From positions 1 to 64,000 of the forward strand of contig JAIBAF010000005.1 of NCBI GenBank assembly GCA_019695335.1: a stretch of 64,000 bases of DNA, written 5' to 3'. The translations under genes were made by a program, and so were the position numbers. The first letter of the stretch is position 1. Every line of letters begins with the position of its first letter. Positions 34,441 to 45,600 of the stretch are shown in pieces. Source of the DNA: a bacterium (GTDB taxonomy: Bacteria > CLD3 > SB21). Below the pieces are notes generated by a model, which did no database searches, had not been told where the DNA came from, and saw only the letters and a program-made list of their open reading frames with translations.

Positions 34441-37400
34441 ATGAACGGTACAATTGTAAAGTTAAAAATGGCTCTGTGCTCAGTGATTTTATTATTTGCA
34501 AGTTTTGGTGTATTGCATTCGCAAAGTTTTACTATTACCCGCACTTCGTCTTCGGTTTTATATATAGATACCACCCTGAGCCCGCGTTTGACATGTATGT
34601 ACGCGGCTTATGAAATTACTAATACTTCCGGGATCAATTATTCTGACATCTGGATCAAAGCGGGTAATTTCAGCGGTTCGAATATTACGTTGGCGGCTAA
34701 TGAAGACGGTGAATTCCGTTTGGGCAAATTGGATAACGGGCAAACCAAGATTGCGTATTTTTATTTAAAAGCCACGGGTGTAACCGGTTCGCAAAGCCAT
34801 AAAATAAAAGTTTTTTCAGGGCCGCCATCGCTGACGGCTCTTGACAGCGCTTCATTCTCAATGACGGCCGATCAACGCAGTCAATCCACCAGTAATGTCA
34901 TTACCAGCGCTGTTCTTAATACAACGTCACCCATTATCGGCGGAACTTTTACAATGACCGTTTCGGGAAATTCCGGTACGATCCAGGCATTGCAATCGAT
35001 GTTCTTTACTCCTGCCGCCTATGCTGCTTGGCCGGCGGATAAACTGGAATTGGTATCAACCCAGATAACCACCGATTCGGACGGACGAGTTTATACGGAT
35101 TCGTTGGTAATTCCCGGCCCTTTGGTGAGCTTAAGCACTAATTATTCCGTCGTATATACTTTTCGTGTCAATGGCATTACTTCCGCCACGGCCGCATTGA
35201 GTCCATGTTCGTTCGTGAACAATAATGTCCTATTTGGGATACAACACACGAATTCGGCGATTTATGGTTCGTTGACGCCCGTCAATACAACTACGAATAC
35301 CACGACTTTACGAATGTCGGCGACGCCGACACAATTAGATACCGGCGGAAATGTCAATTTTACCGTTACGTTGACCAACACGGGAACGAATTCGGTCACC
35401 ATCGAAGACATTTTTCATACGTTGGCTTTTACGCCGGGTACCGTGACCTATGTGGCCGGCTCTTCAACTTACAATAGCGTTTTGATAAATGATCCGGCCC
35501 AAACTGATTCTACTATTAAATGGTATGGAACATTTAATATCCCAGCCGGTCAAAGTCGTGAATTAAAGTTCCAGCTGCTACTGCCATCGGTGTCAGGCAG
35601 TTACGCAAATTCAGCACGAGCACATGTAGCGACAGTTCAAATCGATACGACGTTAGATATTACGGATAATAAACCCGCTGTTCAGATCGTGTCTATCGAT
35701 TTTGTTCCAACGGTTGTTTCAGCCATACCGGACACGACCGTTTATGAAGATAGCCCTGCTTTAAATAGTTATCGCGACTTGAATAAGGTTTTTACTGATG
35801 TGGAAAGCGGAAGTGCGTTGACATTTTCGATTACCGGAAATACGAATACTTCTCTATTAACACCCAGCATTGATAATACGGACAGTACATTGGATATAGC
35901 TTTCCTGTCAAATGCGTCGGGCGTTGCAACTATTACAATTCGCGCCGCGGACAACCTGGGTTATTATGTTGAAGACAGTTTTATTATTGCAGTAGCAGCA
36001 GTGAACGACACCCCGACTGTTATTTCGGCCATTCCGAATCTTACCGACGGTGAAGATCCGGGGAGCAGGCTGAATTATGTCGATCTCAATAATGTTTTTA
36101 ACGATATAGAAAACGGGCGCAATCTTACTTTTACGGTTGCAGGCAACAGTAATTCATCATTAGTAACAGCGGTAGTGGACCCGGCCGACAGTACTTTGGA
36201 TTTGACTTTTGGCAGTAATGCCAATGGAACTGCCAGCATTATTATTCGGGCGCAAGATGCTCAATCGGCGGCGGTACAGGATACTTTTCTGGTAACCATA
36301 TTTGCAATTAACGATTTGCCGTATGTTGTTTCATCAATTCCCGATTTAAATGTATCGGAAAATTCAATTCCGATCGATCACATTGATTTAAACGCCGTCT
36401 TTAATGATGTGGAAGATGGCTCTCATCTTAATTTTTCAATTGCAAACAATTCGAATCCCAGCCTGGTAACCCCTACGATTGTTGCGGCTGATAGCATACT
36501 AAGGCTTACTTTTAGCGCAAGCGTTAGCGGAGTAAGTACAATCATTGTGAAGGCTACCGATGGAAATAGCAGTTTCGTTCAAGATACTTTTGTGGTGACC
36601 GTATTCCCCGGAATCAATGAAACGCCAATCGTGATTGCGCCAATTCCTGATTTAAATGTATTTGAAGATAATGGAGCAGTCAATCACGTTGATTTAAATA
36701 ATGTTTTCGATGATACGGAAAACGGACATAACCTTGCGTTTTCAATCGTTCAGAACTCTAATTCCGGCCTGGTAACCCCGTCGATTGGTTCTGGAGACAG
36801 CGTGCTCAGCCTGACTTTTATTGAGAACGCCAACGGAGTGAGTTCACTGATCATTCGAGCCAAAGATGCGTTGAATAGTTTTGTTCAAGATACTTTTATA
36901 GTAACTGTTACGGCCGTCAATGATACACCCATTGTCATTTTAGCGATTCCCGATCTTAAAGTTGAAGAAGGGCAAGCGCCGATATTTAACTATGCTGATC
37001 TGAATGAAACTTTTTCAGACGTTGAAGATGAACAGCTGAGCTTCACTATACAAGAAAATTCCAACCCGGGTTTGGTAACAGTCGTTATTGATCCGGTAGA
37101 CAGTACGATAGATTTCACTGATTTCAACGGCACCGGCCGATCAACGATTGTCATCAGGGCAAGCGACGCTCAATCGGCGTTCAAAGATCTCACTTTTATA
37201 GTGAGCGTGACCGATACGATCGCACCCGATCCTCCAACTCAATTGCACGGTGTTGCCGGTAATGAAAGTATTGCTTTAGCGTGGATGCCTTCAAGCGGAA
37301 GTGATTTCCTTAAATATTATGTTTACGGCGATACAGTGACGAATTCGCAGCAAAAACTTGACAGTACATCTGCATTTAATATCAACGATACAACGATTGT

Positions 37401-39129
37401 TATTTCAGGATTGATTGCCGGTAAAACATATTTTTTTCATGTGACGGCGTCAGACACATTCGGCAATGAAAGCGATCCTTCGAATGAAATTCAATTTCTC
37501 GCTTTGGATTTACAAGATCCGTCAATCGGCGACGTTATAGTTACTCCCAATCCTGTTAATTTCAACAATCCGGTTACAGTCACTTTTTGCGTTGAGGACA
37601 ACCAATCGATCGACTCTTTAATTTTTGAATATAAAAACGGCGGCGATTGCGATTTCACTCAAATTCCCGTGACGGGTACTCAATGTCCTTATTCCGTGGT
37701 TATCAATTCGAATATTATTTCTATCCAAGGCGGAATTTTCAGAATTACGGCTATTGATCAATCGCATAATGAAACTTCGGTTATGGGCTCTGTCAGTGTT
37801 CGGCTTTCACAAAACGCATTGAGATCGTCATCCGTCGCTGGAAATCCGTATGAATCAGGATTTCCTGAAGACACATGGCGGTTGATATCGATTCCGTTAA
37901 TTCTGGATAATCCGAATGTCAAAAACGTTTTGTCTAACTTCGGAACCGGCGGTACAAAAACATGGCGTTTGTTTGATGGTGCCGTCGAAGGAACGGATAC
38001 GTTGACTTTCGCGCTTGGCCGGGCTTATTGGCTCAAACATAAGTTGAACGATTCTAATATTCCGATTACTCCAGGCGCTGGGAGTACAGCTGATTTAGCC
38101 AGTACGCAGGTGGCCTTGAACCCCGGGTGGAACCGCATTGGAAATCCCTTCATATTCCCGGTTGCGTTACCGCAGGATGCCGATATAGTCGGTCCACTGA
38201 GATGGGATGGAGTAAAATATATCAGCGAAGGCCAGACCGGCGCTGATTTGATTGGATTGGAAAATCTTCAGCCTTTTGAAGGATACTTTGTTTGGAATGC
38301 AACCGACAGCATAAAGATGCTAAGCTTCAGCAGTGAATGTATTGCCAAAAAATTATCGAAGCGGAATCATCCCAAAACAAATACGAAATGGGCGATGAAT
38401 ATTTCAGTTAAAGCCGGCGTCTATGAGGACAATTATAATTTTGCCGGAATTGTAGACGGATCGTTTTCGAAGAAAGTCAATCTTACCGAATTACCGGTAA
38501 TGGGAGATTATGTGAGTGCTTATTTCATAGAGAAAAATATACACGGCAACGACACGAAGCTGACCACCAGTTACAAATCCTTACAAAAAGATGGGCATGT
38601 TTGGGAAATGGAAGTAAAAACAAATGTCAGTAACAAAGAAAATATACTTTCGTGGAATGCCGAACAATTTTCAGATGAGAAAACGTGGGTCATCATCGAT
38701 GTTTCGCATAACCATGTGATCGATTTGAACCAAAACTCATATTCGTTTGTTAATGATGATGAAGAACATCCTGTGCGATTTAAAATTATCATGGGCACGC
38801 CTTTGTTTATTCAAAACGAATTGGAAAGAATCGAATCGGAACTTCCAAAGAAATATTCATTGCGCCAAAACTATCCCAATCCGTTCAATCCGGTTACTAC
38901 GATTCGCTATGAAATACCAATCCGCAGTCAGGTGAGCCTGAAGATCTATAACGTTCTTGGACAAGAAATTAATACTGTTGTAAAAAATACATTGCTCGAT
39001 CCCGGTCAATATTCCATTCAATGGGACGGCAGAAATAATAAAGGCGATGTCGTTTCTTCGGGAATTTATATTTATCGGTTACAAGCCAATCAATTTGTTC
39101 AAAGCAAAAAAATGATATTGATAAAATAG
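34441..39129 (+). CDS. Giant repeat adhesin-like protein with C-terminal sorting domain
   Basis: 1562 aa from ATG 34441, with GAGG 6 bases upstream; a TTG at 34429 also keeps the frame open but has no ribosome site. Signal peptide to about residue 28 (VILLFASFGVLHSQ). Then DUF11-like sandwich domains (to about 420), five cadherin-like repeats of about 102 residues (about 421-925; each begins with a VxxIPDL-like strand and contains 'DLNxVFxDxExG' and 'LVTP'), a fibronectin type III domain (about 928-1020), a further beta region, and a sorting domain (YPNPFNPVTTIRYEIP ... WDGRNNKGD ... SSGIYIYR). The protein should be exported by a type IX-like system and act at the surface, most likely in adhesion; the binding partner is unknown. 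Its place inside a chemosensory transcription unit is unusual. Confidence 0.9.
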   Translation: MNGTIVKLKMALCSVILLFASFGVLHSQSFTITRTSSSVLYIDTTLSPRLTCMYAAYEITNTSGINYSDIWIKAGNFSGSNITLAANEDGEFRLGKLDNGQTKIAYFYLKATGVTGSQSHKIKVFSGPPSLTALDSASFSMTADQRSQSTSNVITSAVLNTTSPIIGGTFTMTVSGNSGTIQALQSMFFTPAAYAAWPADKLELVSTQITTDSDGRVYTDSLVIPGPLVSLSTNYSVVYTFRVNGITSATAALSPCSFVNNNVLFGIQHTNSAIYGSLTPVNTTTNTTTLRMSATPTQLDTGGNVNFTVTLTNTGTNSVTIEDIFHTLAFTPGTVTYVAGSSTYNSVLINDPAQTDSTIKWYGTFNIPAGQSRELKFQLLLPSVSGSYANSARAHVATVQIDTTLDITDNKPAVQIVSIDFVPTVVSAIPDTTVYEDSPALNSYRDLNKVFTDVESGSALTFSITGNTNTSLLTPSIDNTDSTLDIAFLSNASGVATITIRAADNLGYYVEDSFIIAVAAVNDTPTVISAIPNLTDGEDPGSRLNYVDLNNVFNDIENGRNLTFTVAGNSNSSLVTAVVDPADSTLDLTFGSNANGTASIIIRAQDAQSAAVQDTFLVTIFAINDLPYVVSSIPDLNVSENSIPIDHIDLNAVFNDVEDGSHLNFSIANNSNPSLVTPTIVAADSILRLTFSASVSGVSTIIVKATDGNSSFVQDTFVVTVFPGINETPIVIAPIPDLNVFEDNGAVNHVDLNNVFDDTENGHNLAFSIVQNSNSGLVTPSIGSGDSVLSLTFIENANGVSSLIIRAKDALNSFVQDTFIVTVTAVNDTPIVILAIPDLKVEEGQAPIFNYADLNETFSDVEDEQLSFTIQENSNPGLVTVVIDPVDSTIDFTDFNGTGRSTIVIRASDAQSAFKDLTFIVSVTDTIAPDPPTQLHGVAGNESIALAWMPSSGSDFLKYYVYGDTVTNSQQKLDSTSAFNINDTTIVISGLIAGKTYFFHVTASDTFGNESDPSNEIQFLALDLQDPSIGDVIVTPNPVNFNNPVTVTFCVEDNQSIDSLIFEYKNGGDCDFTQIPVTGTQCPYSVVINSNIISIQGGIFRITAIDQSHNETSVMGSVSVRLSQNALRSSSVAGNPYESGFPEDTWRLISIPLILDNPNVKNVLSNFGTGGTKTWRLFDGAVEGTDTLTFALGRAYWLKHKLNDSNIPITPGAGSTADLASTQVALNPGWNRIGNPFIFPVALPQDADIVGPLRWDGVKYISEGQTGADLIGLENLQPFEGYFVWNATDSIKMLSFSSECIAKKLSKRNHPKTNTKWAMNISVKAGVYEDNYNFAGIVDGSFSKKVNLTELPVMGDYVSAYFIEKNIHGNDTKLTTSYKSLQKDGHVWEMEVKTNVSNKENILSWNAEQFSDEKTWVIIDVSHNHVIDLNQNSYSFVNDDEEHPVRFKIIMGTPLFIQNELERIESELPKKYSLRQNYPNPFNPVTTIRYEIPIRSQVSLKIYNVLGQEINTVVKNTLLDPGQYSIQWDGRNNKGDVVSSGIYIYRLQANQFVQSKKMILIK
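35704..37219 (+). repeat. Five tandem cadherin-like repeat units (306 bp period)
   Basis: Units start at about 35704, 36010, 36316, 36622 and 36925, so three steps are exactly 306 bases and one is 303. Conservation is at protein level (IPDLNV, DLNNVF, NSNPSLVTP, IRAxDAQS, FVVTV); the DNA has diverged, so the array is old rather than freshly expanded. Confidence 0.85.
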
Positions 39130-39154
39130 TAACTCCGAAACGGGAGAATTATAT

Positions 39155-41572
39155 ATGCGCATTTTCAATATTCTTGTTCGTTCAATACTGATCATAAACG
39201 TTCTTTTACTGAAAACAATATTTGGGCAGATACAACTACCGGATAATCGCGGTAAAGATTTTTGGCTGGCATTTCCAAGCAATTGGAGCGACGATGCCAA
39301 AATGAGTTTCTTTATTTCTTCCAGTGAATTGGCGCTCGTGACGATTGAAATTCCGGGAACAATGTATTCGGCGAAGTACACCGTTACGCCCGGCGAAATT
39401 CAAACCGTCGAATTGCCAAAAGGAGCGTATTTAGAATTTTCCGATCTCGCTATGAATAAAGGTATCCATGTTATATCCGATAAAGAAATTACGATCTATG
39501 GTCTCAATCAATTAGGCCAAAGTACGGATGCCTTCCTTGCATTGCCTACGGATGTCCTCGGTACCCATTACATTGTTCAGTCCTATAAAAATGCTGGATA
39601 TGTCAATAACGGACGAACCAAACTGAACGCATCAAGCCTTTCCAGGCGCGGGACTGAATTTGCAGTGGTAGCCACTGAAGACACAACGATGGTATCGATC
39701 ACGCCGAGCGTTACCTGTGGAAATAGACTCAAAGGTCAGACCTACGCCATCGCGCTGGATAAAGGACAGGTGTACCAATTGCTCGCGCAGAAACCGGGTG
39801 ACGATCTTTCCGGTACTTTTATTACGTCGAATAAACCGGTTGCCGTATTTAGCGGACACAAATGTGCGAACATTCCGGTTGGTTACGATCATTGTGACCA
39901 TTTAGTTGAACAATTGCCTTCCGTAGATACATGGGGCAAAAAATTTGTTGTCATGCCTCTCGCTACGCGAAAAAAAGGAGACACATTCCGGTTTCTGGCT
40001 TCCGAAGATCAAACAGCTGTCCGAATTAACAGCACTACGGTGTATGTCATGCGCGGGCAATTTCACGAACAAATTCTTACTAATCCGGCAACAATCGTTG
40101 CCGATAAACCAATCCTGGTAATGCAATACTCCAACAGTACCAGTTTTGATAACGTTGTATCCGATCCGTTCATGCTCGTCATACCTCCGATTGAACAATA
40201 TCAGAACTACTATATTATGAGTACTCCTGAAAAAGGCTTTTCAAAAAATTTTATTAATATTGTCACGCCGGCATCGGGCGTTGGTAAAATCGTCATCAAT
40301 GGATTGACCATACCGGCCGACTCATTTAAGCCTCTTTCGGTTGGCGAAACTTCATTTTATGGACTTCAGTATGACGTAAAATTGACCGGCACCCAAGTAT
40401 TAAAAAGTACGCTTCCGTTTGGAGCTTTTATGTATGGTTTTGATAAAGCCGATTCTTACGGTTATTCCGGCGGAAGTGCGTTTGTCAACCTTTCCCAATT
40501 GACGGGTATCGTGGCTTTGAGCGACTCGAATCGTAAGGTTGCTTTACCTGAAAAAAATGTTACGGAATATTTTAAAATTACGACAAGTACTGGAAGAAAA
40601 TTTAACTTATCCGGTTATACGGTTAATTTTCGTTGTAAAGGCGCCAATCCAAGTGACGGTATCGCCTATACCGATACGGCGGGACAAGTTGCATTTACTT
40701 ATCCGTTAACTAAAATAGGCCGTGATACGATCGTAGCCACCGTAGGCAGTTTTTCAACGACAATAAGCCTCGAAGTCACAACTCTACTTCCCATATTGGT
40801 TGAAGCCGTAAGCGGTGATGAAAATATTATGCTGCATGTAACCGACTCAAACCGATACGAATATCCAGTGGTTTATTCTTTATTTGCCGACACAACAAAA
40901 AATTTTCAACAGCCAATCAAAACCGGTACGATTTCTGAAATTCAGGATACTACTTTTCTCGGTTTAATTAACGGGCAGAAGTATTTTTTTAAAGTTCAGG
41001 TTGATTCAGTAGACAAGGAAATTAATTCTTCGATGATAACTTCGGCGACGCCAATGGCTTATTTTGGAGGCGAAGTGGCCGGTACGGTATACAAAGATAA
41101 CAATGCCGACAGCGTTTATAATGCAGAAGACGAAATAATAAAAAATGTGAAGTTGTTTGTAAAAGTAATCAGCCTGGATGATACCGCAAAAACAATCGTT
41201 CGAACTGCAGATGTTAATTCAGAAAACGGCCAGTATTTAATTACGCCTGCTTTGTTTAGCGGAAAATACCGTTTAATTCTGGATGATAATAAAGATTCCA
41301 GCGATTGGATACCATTCACAAAAAACGGATGGAACGGAACTCAATCAGCCGAACGGTATATTGATATTGAATTACCGGCCGATGTGCGACGTACAGAAGG
41401 TAAGCTTGCCGATAAAAATTTCGGGTTGTTAAAAAAGAAAGGTTTTTTATCGTGGTGGTTGATCGGCGGAGCGCTGATCGCCGGTGGCGCCACAACGGCG
41501 GCCGTACTTTTAAAAGCCTCGCCAGTGGATGCCGGAATCGGACGTCCCCCTTCTGATCCACCTAATCCATAG
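39155..41572 (+). CDS. IgGFc-binding-type surface protein with C-terminal membrane helix
   Basis: 805 aa, ATG after GGGAG. N-terminal signal-type segment (FNILVRSILIINVLLLKTIFGQ). The following 400 residues (NRGKDFWLAFPSNWSDDAKM, ITIYGLNQLGQSTDAFLALP, PVAVFSGHKCANIPVGYDHCD, DHLVEQLPSVDTWGKKFVV) match the 'IgGFc-binding' domain type common in secreted proteins of FCB bacteria. Then come Ig-like and fibronectin-like parts, an SdrD-B/CNA-B-like domain (GTVYKDNNADSVYNAEDEII), and, at about 765-788, a hydrophobic helix (FLSWWLIGGALIAGGATTAA) followed by PPSDPPNP. No sorting domain. The name of the family does not prove antibody binding here. It is 25 bases after the giant repeat protein and probably works with it at the cell surface. 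Confidence 0.82.
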   Translation: MRIFNILVRSILIINVLLLKTIFGQIQLPDNRGKDFWLAFPSNWSDDAKMSFFISSSELALVTIEIPGTMYSAKYTVTPGEIQTVELPKGAYLEFSDLAMNKGIHVISDKEITIYGLNQLGQSTDAFLALPTDVLGTHYIVQSYKNAGYVNNGRTKLNASSLSRRGTEFAVVATEDTTMVSITPSVTCGNRLKGQTYAIALDKGQVYQLLAQKPGDDLSGTFITSNKPVAVFSGHKCANIPVGYDHCDHLVEQLPSVDTWGKKFVVMPLATRKKGDTFRFLASEDQTAVRINSTTVYVMRGQFHEQILTNPATIVADKPILVMQYSNSTSFDNVVSDPFMLVIPPIEQYQNYYIMSTPEKGFSKNFINIVTPASGVGKIVINGLTIPADSFKPLSVGETSFYGLQYDVKLTGTQVLKSTLPFGAFMYGFDKADSYGYSGGSAFVNLSQLTGIVALSDSNRKVALPEKNVTEYFKITTSTGRKFNLSGYTVNFRCKGANPSDGIAYTDTAGQVAFTYPLTKIGRDTIVATVGSFSTTISLEVTTLLPILVEAVSGDENIMLHVTDSNRYEYPVVYSLFADTTKNFQQPIKTGTISEIQDTTFLGLINGQKYFFKVQVDSVDKEINSSMITSATPMAYFGGEVAGTVYKDNNADSVYNAEDEIIKNVKLFVKVISLDDTAKTIVRTADVNSENGQYLITPALFSGKYRLILDDNKDSSDWIPFTKNGWNGTQSAERYIDIELPADVRRTEGKLADKNFGLLKKKGFLSWWLIGGALIAGGATTAAVLLKASPVDAGIGRPPSDPPNP

Positions 41573-41596
41573 ACAGGAAACTTGATAAAGGAAATT

Positions 41597-42631
41597 ATGA
41601 TAGACTTAATATCAACACCAATTGTAACCGAATCGAGAAGTAAAACATTGCCGATCAGAATTTTAATAGTTGACGATGAAGCCATGAATTTGAAATCTAT
41701 TGTCAACATTCTGGAAAACCGTTTAACCGGTTGTCAAATTTTTCAATCACTCGATGGAACCAAGGGAATTGACATCGCGAGAATCAAAAAACCTGATTTG
41801 ATTATTACGGATTGGGAAATGCCGGTGATGAACGGAATTGAATTTATCGAACAACTGAAAAACGATCCGATCACGAAAGATATTGCCGTCATTATGTGTA
41901 CCGGCGTCATGACAACGCCCATCAATCTTCGCGAAGCTTTGGAGGCGGGGGCCATTGACTATGTCCGGAAGCCCATCGATCCGATTGAACTAGAAGCGCG
42001 GGTTAGATCGGCGATAAGACTCATTGAGTCTTTCCAGACGATAAGGCTGCACGAAATGAATCTTGAACTTACTAACGAGCATTTGGTCAAATCGCTTAAT
42101 CTTATAAAAATACATGAACGAAGTTTAGAAATTGCCAATACAAAGCTCAAAGAACTTGCGCTCACCGACGCTTTGACCGGAGTAGCCAATCGTCGCAGGT
42201 TCAATGAATCGTTAGCTGACGAGTTTAAAATCACGCGACGTACAGGTCATGAATTTTGTGTTATCATGTTCGACATCGATCACTTCAAACGTATTAATGA
42301 TACGTTTGGACACGATCAAGGAGATATCGTGCTCAAAGAATTTGCAAAAATAGCTCAGAATGCTTTTCGCGAATCGGATTTGGTTGCCCGTTGGGGAGGC
42401 GAAGAATTCATCATATTGCTGCGGCACACTCTGTTGCAGGATACTATCAGACTTGCTGAAGAATTAAGATTGAGTTTTGAAAGTCACCAGTTTGAGTTAG
42501 TCGGCAAAGTGACGGCCAGTTTCGGAATAGCGAAATATGAGAGTAACGACACACCGGATACATTGAGAGAGCGGGCTGACAAGATGCTGTATAAAGCTAA
42601 AGAGGGTGGACGAAATCGCATTGTTCATTAG
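41597..42631 (+). CDS. REC-GGDEF diguanylate cyclase response regulator
   Basis: 344 aa from ATG 41597 (AAAGGA before it); a TTG at 41582 is a weaker alternative. Receiver domain (about 20-140) with phospho-acceptor Asp72 in LIITDWEMPVMNG and the lysine in DYVRKPIDP; a helical linker; and a GGDEF domain with DALTGVANRR, FDIDHFKRINDTFGH and the active-site signature GGEEF (267-271). RESD lies five residues before it, the inhibitory I-site, so feedback inhibition by c-di-GMP is expected. It makes c-di-GMP from GTP, under control of an unknown kinase, probably CheA or one of the neighbouring kinases. c-di-GMP often controls adhesin export and surface life, which fits the two upstream genes. Confidence 0.93.
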   Translation: MIDLISTPIVTESRSKTLPIRILIVDDEAMNLKSIVNILENRLTGCQIFQSLDGTKGIDIARIKKPDLIITDWEMPVMNGIEFIEQLKNDPITKDIAVIMCTGVMTTPINLREALEAGAIDYVRKPIDPIELEARVRSAIRLIESFQTIRLHEMNLELTNEHLVKSLNLIKIHERSLEIANTKLKELALTDALTGVANRRRFNESLADEFKITRRTGHEFCVIMFDIDHFKRINDTFGHDQGDIVLKEFAKIAQNAFRESDLVARWGGEEFIILLRHTLLQDTIRLAEELRLSFESHQFELVGKVTASFGIAKYESNDTPDTLRERADKMLYKAKEGGRNRIVH

Positions 42632-42682
42632 TTTGCTCCTATAAAGAGGTTCCTTCATACATAAATAAAATACATCTATCCT

Positions 42683-45600
42683 GTGCATTACATCTATTAT
42701 CTTTTTTTTGTATTACAAGTTCTGTTGGGAAATTCAGGATTGTGGAAGTCCAAGTCGGGGGACATGCGTTTGGAGCATCTTAGTCATACCGATGGACTTT
42801 CTAATGACTTTATTCAATGCATTGTGCAAGATAAGTATGGTTTTGTGTGGTTTGGGACGAAAGACGGCCTTAATAAATTCGATGGATATCGATTTACCAA
42901 TTACCGGTTTGATGAAAACGACTCGGCAAGTATTAGTTCCAATGACATTCGCGCTTTATTTGAGGATTCTGAAGGAATTCTCTGGATCGGCACGAGCGGC
43001 GGTCTTTGCCGTTTTGATCCCGAAATGGATTATTTTGTACGCTATCTAACGAATGAAAAAAATATACATGCGATGAGTTCGTTAAATGTTTGGAGCATTT
43101 GCGAGGACGCTTCGGGTTTTATATGGATCGGTACTCAGGGAGGAGGACTTAATAAACTCGACAAAAAAACAAACACCTTTATCCGTTATTTAAATAATCC
43201 TGCAGATTCACTCAGCCTTCCATCCGATGATGTTTATTCTGTTTTAGAAGATCATTATAAAAATTTATGGATTGGAACGACCAATAAAGGTTTGTGGAAA
43301 CTTAATCCGGAAAGAAAAAGTTTCCACCCGGTTGCATTTAAAGACAGTTCCATTCTTGCGCTTTATAAAGATGCCGAAAATAATCTATGGATCGGTACGA
43401 GAAGTGGCGGATTGAGCCGATACGATGAAGCTTCAGGAAAATTTACTGACTACATACATGATGAAAAAAATCCCAAAAGCCTTAGTCACAATAGAATTCA
43501 CTCGTTATGGCAAGATTCGAAAGGTGTAATTTGGATAGGTACGTATGAGGGAATCAATCGTTTTGATCCATTGCGATCGGAATTCGCCTTCTATAAAAAC
43601 AGTGCCACAAATTTGGAAACAGATTCGAATAATTATGTCCATTGCATCTATGAGGATCGCACAGGTACTGTATGGCTGGGTACTCCAAACGGTATTTATT
43701 ATTTTTACAGTCATACGCCTTTTGACAATTGGTCGATTCAAAATTACATGAACGAATCGAATTCAAACGTTATCCGATCCCTTTTTGAAGATTCCAAAGG
43801 TACATTATGGATTGGCTTGGATGGTAACGGCGTCCTTGCGATTGATCAAAGCAATAAGCCCATCAACTATCGTCACGAAATCGCCAATCCGTACAGTCTT
43901 AGCGCCGGCCGCATTCTAACGATACAAGAAAGTTCTGATGGCGCAATATGGTTAGGTGGTTCAGGAATATGTCGCTTTGATCGCAACAGCCAATTATTTA
44001 CTTCCTATTTATCGGATCCCGGTAATACCGAAACACTCAGCAGCAATGACGTGTATGCCATTGATGAAGATTTGAAACACACATTGTGGATAGGTACCTG
44101 GGGCGGAGGCCTGAACGAATTCTCTCCTTCGATAGGCAGCAATTTTATTGCTTATTACAATAATCCGGCTAATTCAAAAAGCCTCAGCGATAACTACATT
44201 CAAGCGGTACATTCAGATAAAAACGGAAGAATGTGGGTAGGAACTTCCAATGCCGGATTAAATACATTTATGCCGACCACGTATCAGGATCCGGTGTTTG
44301 TGGCTTATCGTATGGAGGACGGCACCGGACTCAATAGCAATTCGGTTAACTGCATTTATGAAGATAAATCAGGGACGATATGGGTCGGAACGAACAGCGG
44401 GTTAAGTAAATTTATTCGTGATTCGTTAGCTACATTTGATCCGAAAAAAGTTCGTTTTAAATCGTACGGAGTCAAAGAAGGCTTTCTGAAAGAACGGGTC
44501 ATCGGTATTCGTGAAGATAAACATGGTCATTTGTGGCTGAATGCAGAAGGAATAGTTCGGTTTGACCCGATGACCGAATCGTTTGTTCATTATGGTGTGA
44601 AAGACGGATTAGTTAATGAAACGTATAATGCCATTTGCAAAAGACAAGATGGTACCTTGCTATTTGGCGGTAATAATGGAATTGATGTTTTTAATCCGGA
44701 TAGCATGAGCCAAAATCAAAATTTACCTCATGTTTATATCACGGATTTTCTTGTTTTAAACAAATCAGTTTTACCCCGTACTTCCGTACTTAAAAAATCA
44801 GTCATTTTTGCTGAAGAAGCCGAAATCGATTACACCGATTATTTGTTTGCGTTCGAATTTGCAGCCATCAGTTATTATCAGCAGGGAAAGAGTCAGTATG
44901 CGTACATGCTTGAGGGATTTGATCGTGAGTGGATCTATACTAACGCGGATCATCGAAAAGCTGTCTATACTAATGTGTCGCCCGGAGAATATACATTCAA
45001 AATAAAAGCGTCTAACGGAGAAGGCGAATGGAGCAAGACGGAAACTTCGCTACGCCTTGTTATTAAACCGCCATGGTGGAAAACGTGGTGGGCGCAATCT
45101 TCGTTTTACGGTTTGGGCATTTTCATCATTTTAGCTGTTCCACTTTTAAGATTGAGGATGTCTTTAAGACAAAACAGAATACTTGAAGAGAAAGTCAATT
45201 TAAGAACTGCCGAATTGAGTCAAGCCAACGCTCAATTGCGTGAACTTGATAGATTTAAGCAAGGCATGATGAGCATGATCGTCCACGATCTGAAAAATCC
45301 GCTCAATGCTCTTTTGTCTGACTCTCCGGGTGAATCGCTCATGCATCGTCTTGAGTCATCGAAAAAAATTGCCGGACACATGCTCAGAATGGTGCTCAAT
45401 ATTTTGGATGTTCAAAAATTTCAAGAAACGGCGTTTGTATTGCATACGAGTCAATTCGTTTTGAATAGAATGCTGGAAAGAGCGGTTGAGGACGTTGATT
45501 TTTTGAGAAAGAACAAAGGACTCAAAATTGAAATGCAATGGGGTCAATTTGAATTTAAACTGGAAGCGGACGAGGAAATCATCCTTCGTGTTGTGGTGAA

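Noticed and set aside
35704-37219. The 306-bp repeats as a CRISPR or DNA-level satellite array
   Set aside because: The repetition is in the protein, in frame, with diverged DNA; there are no short identical repeats with unique spacers.
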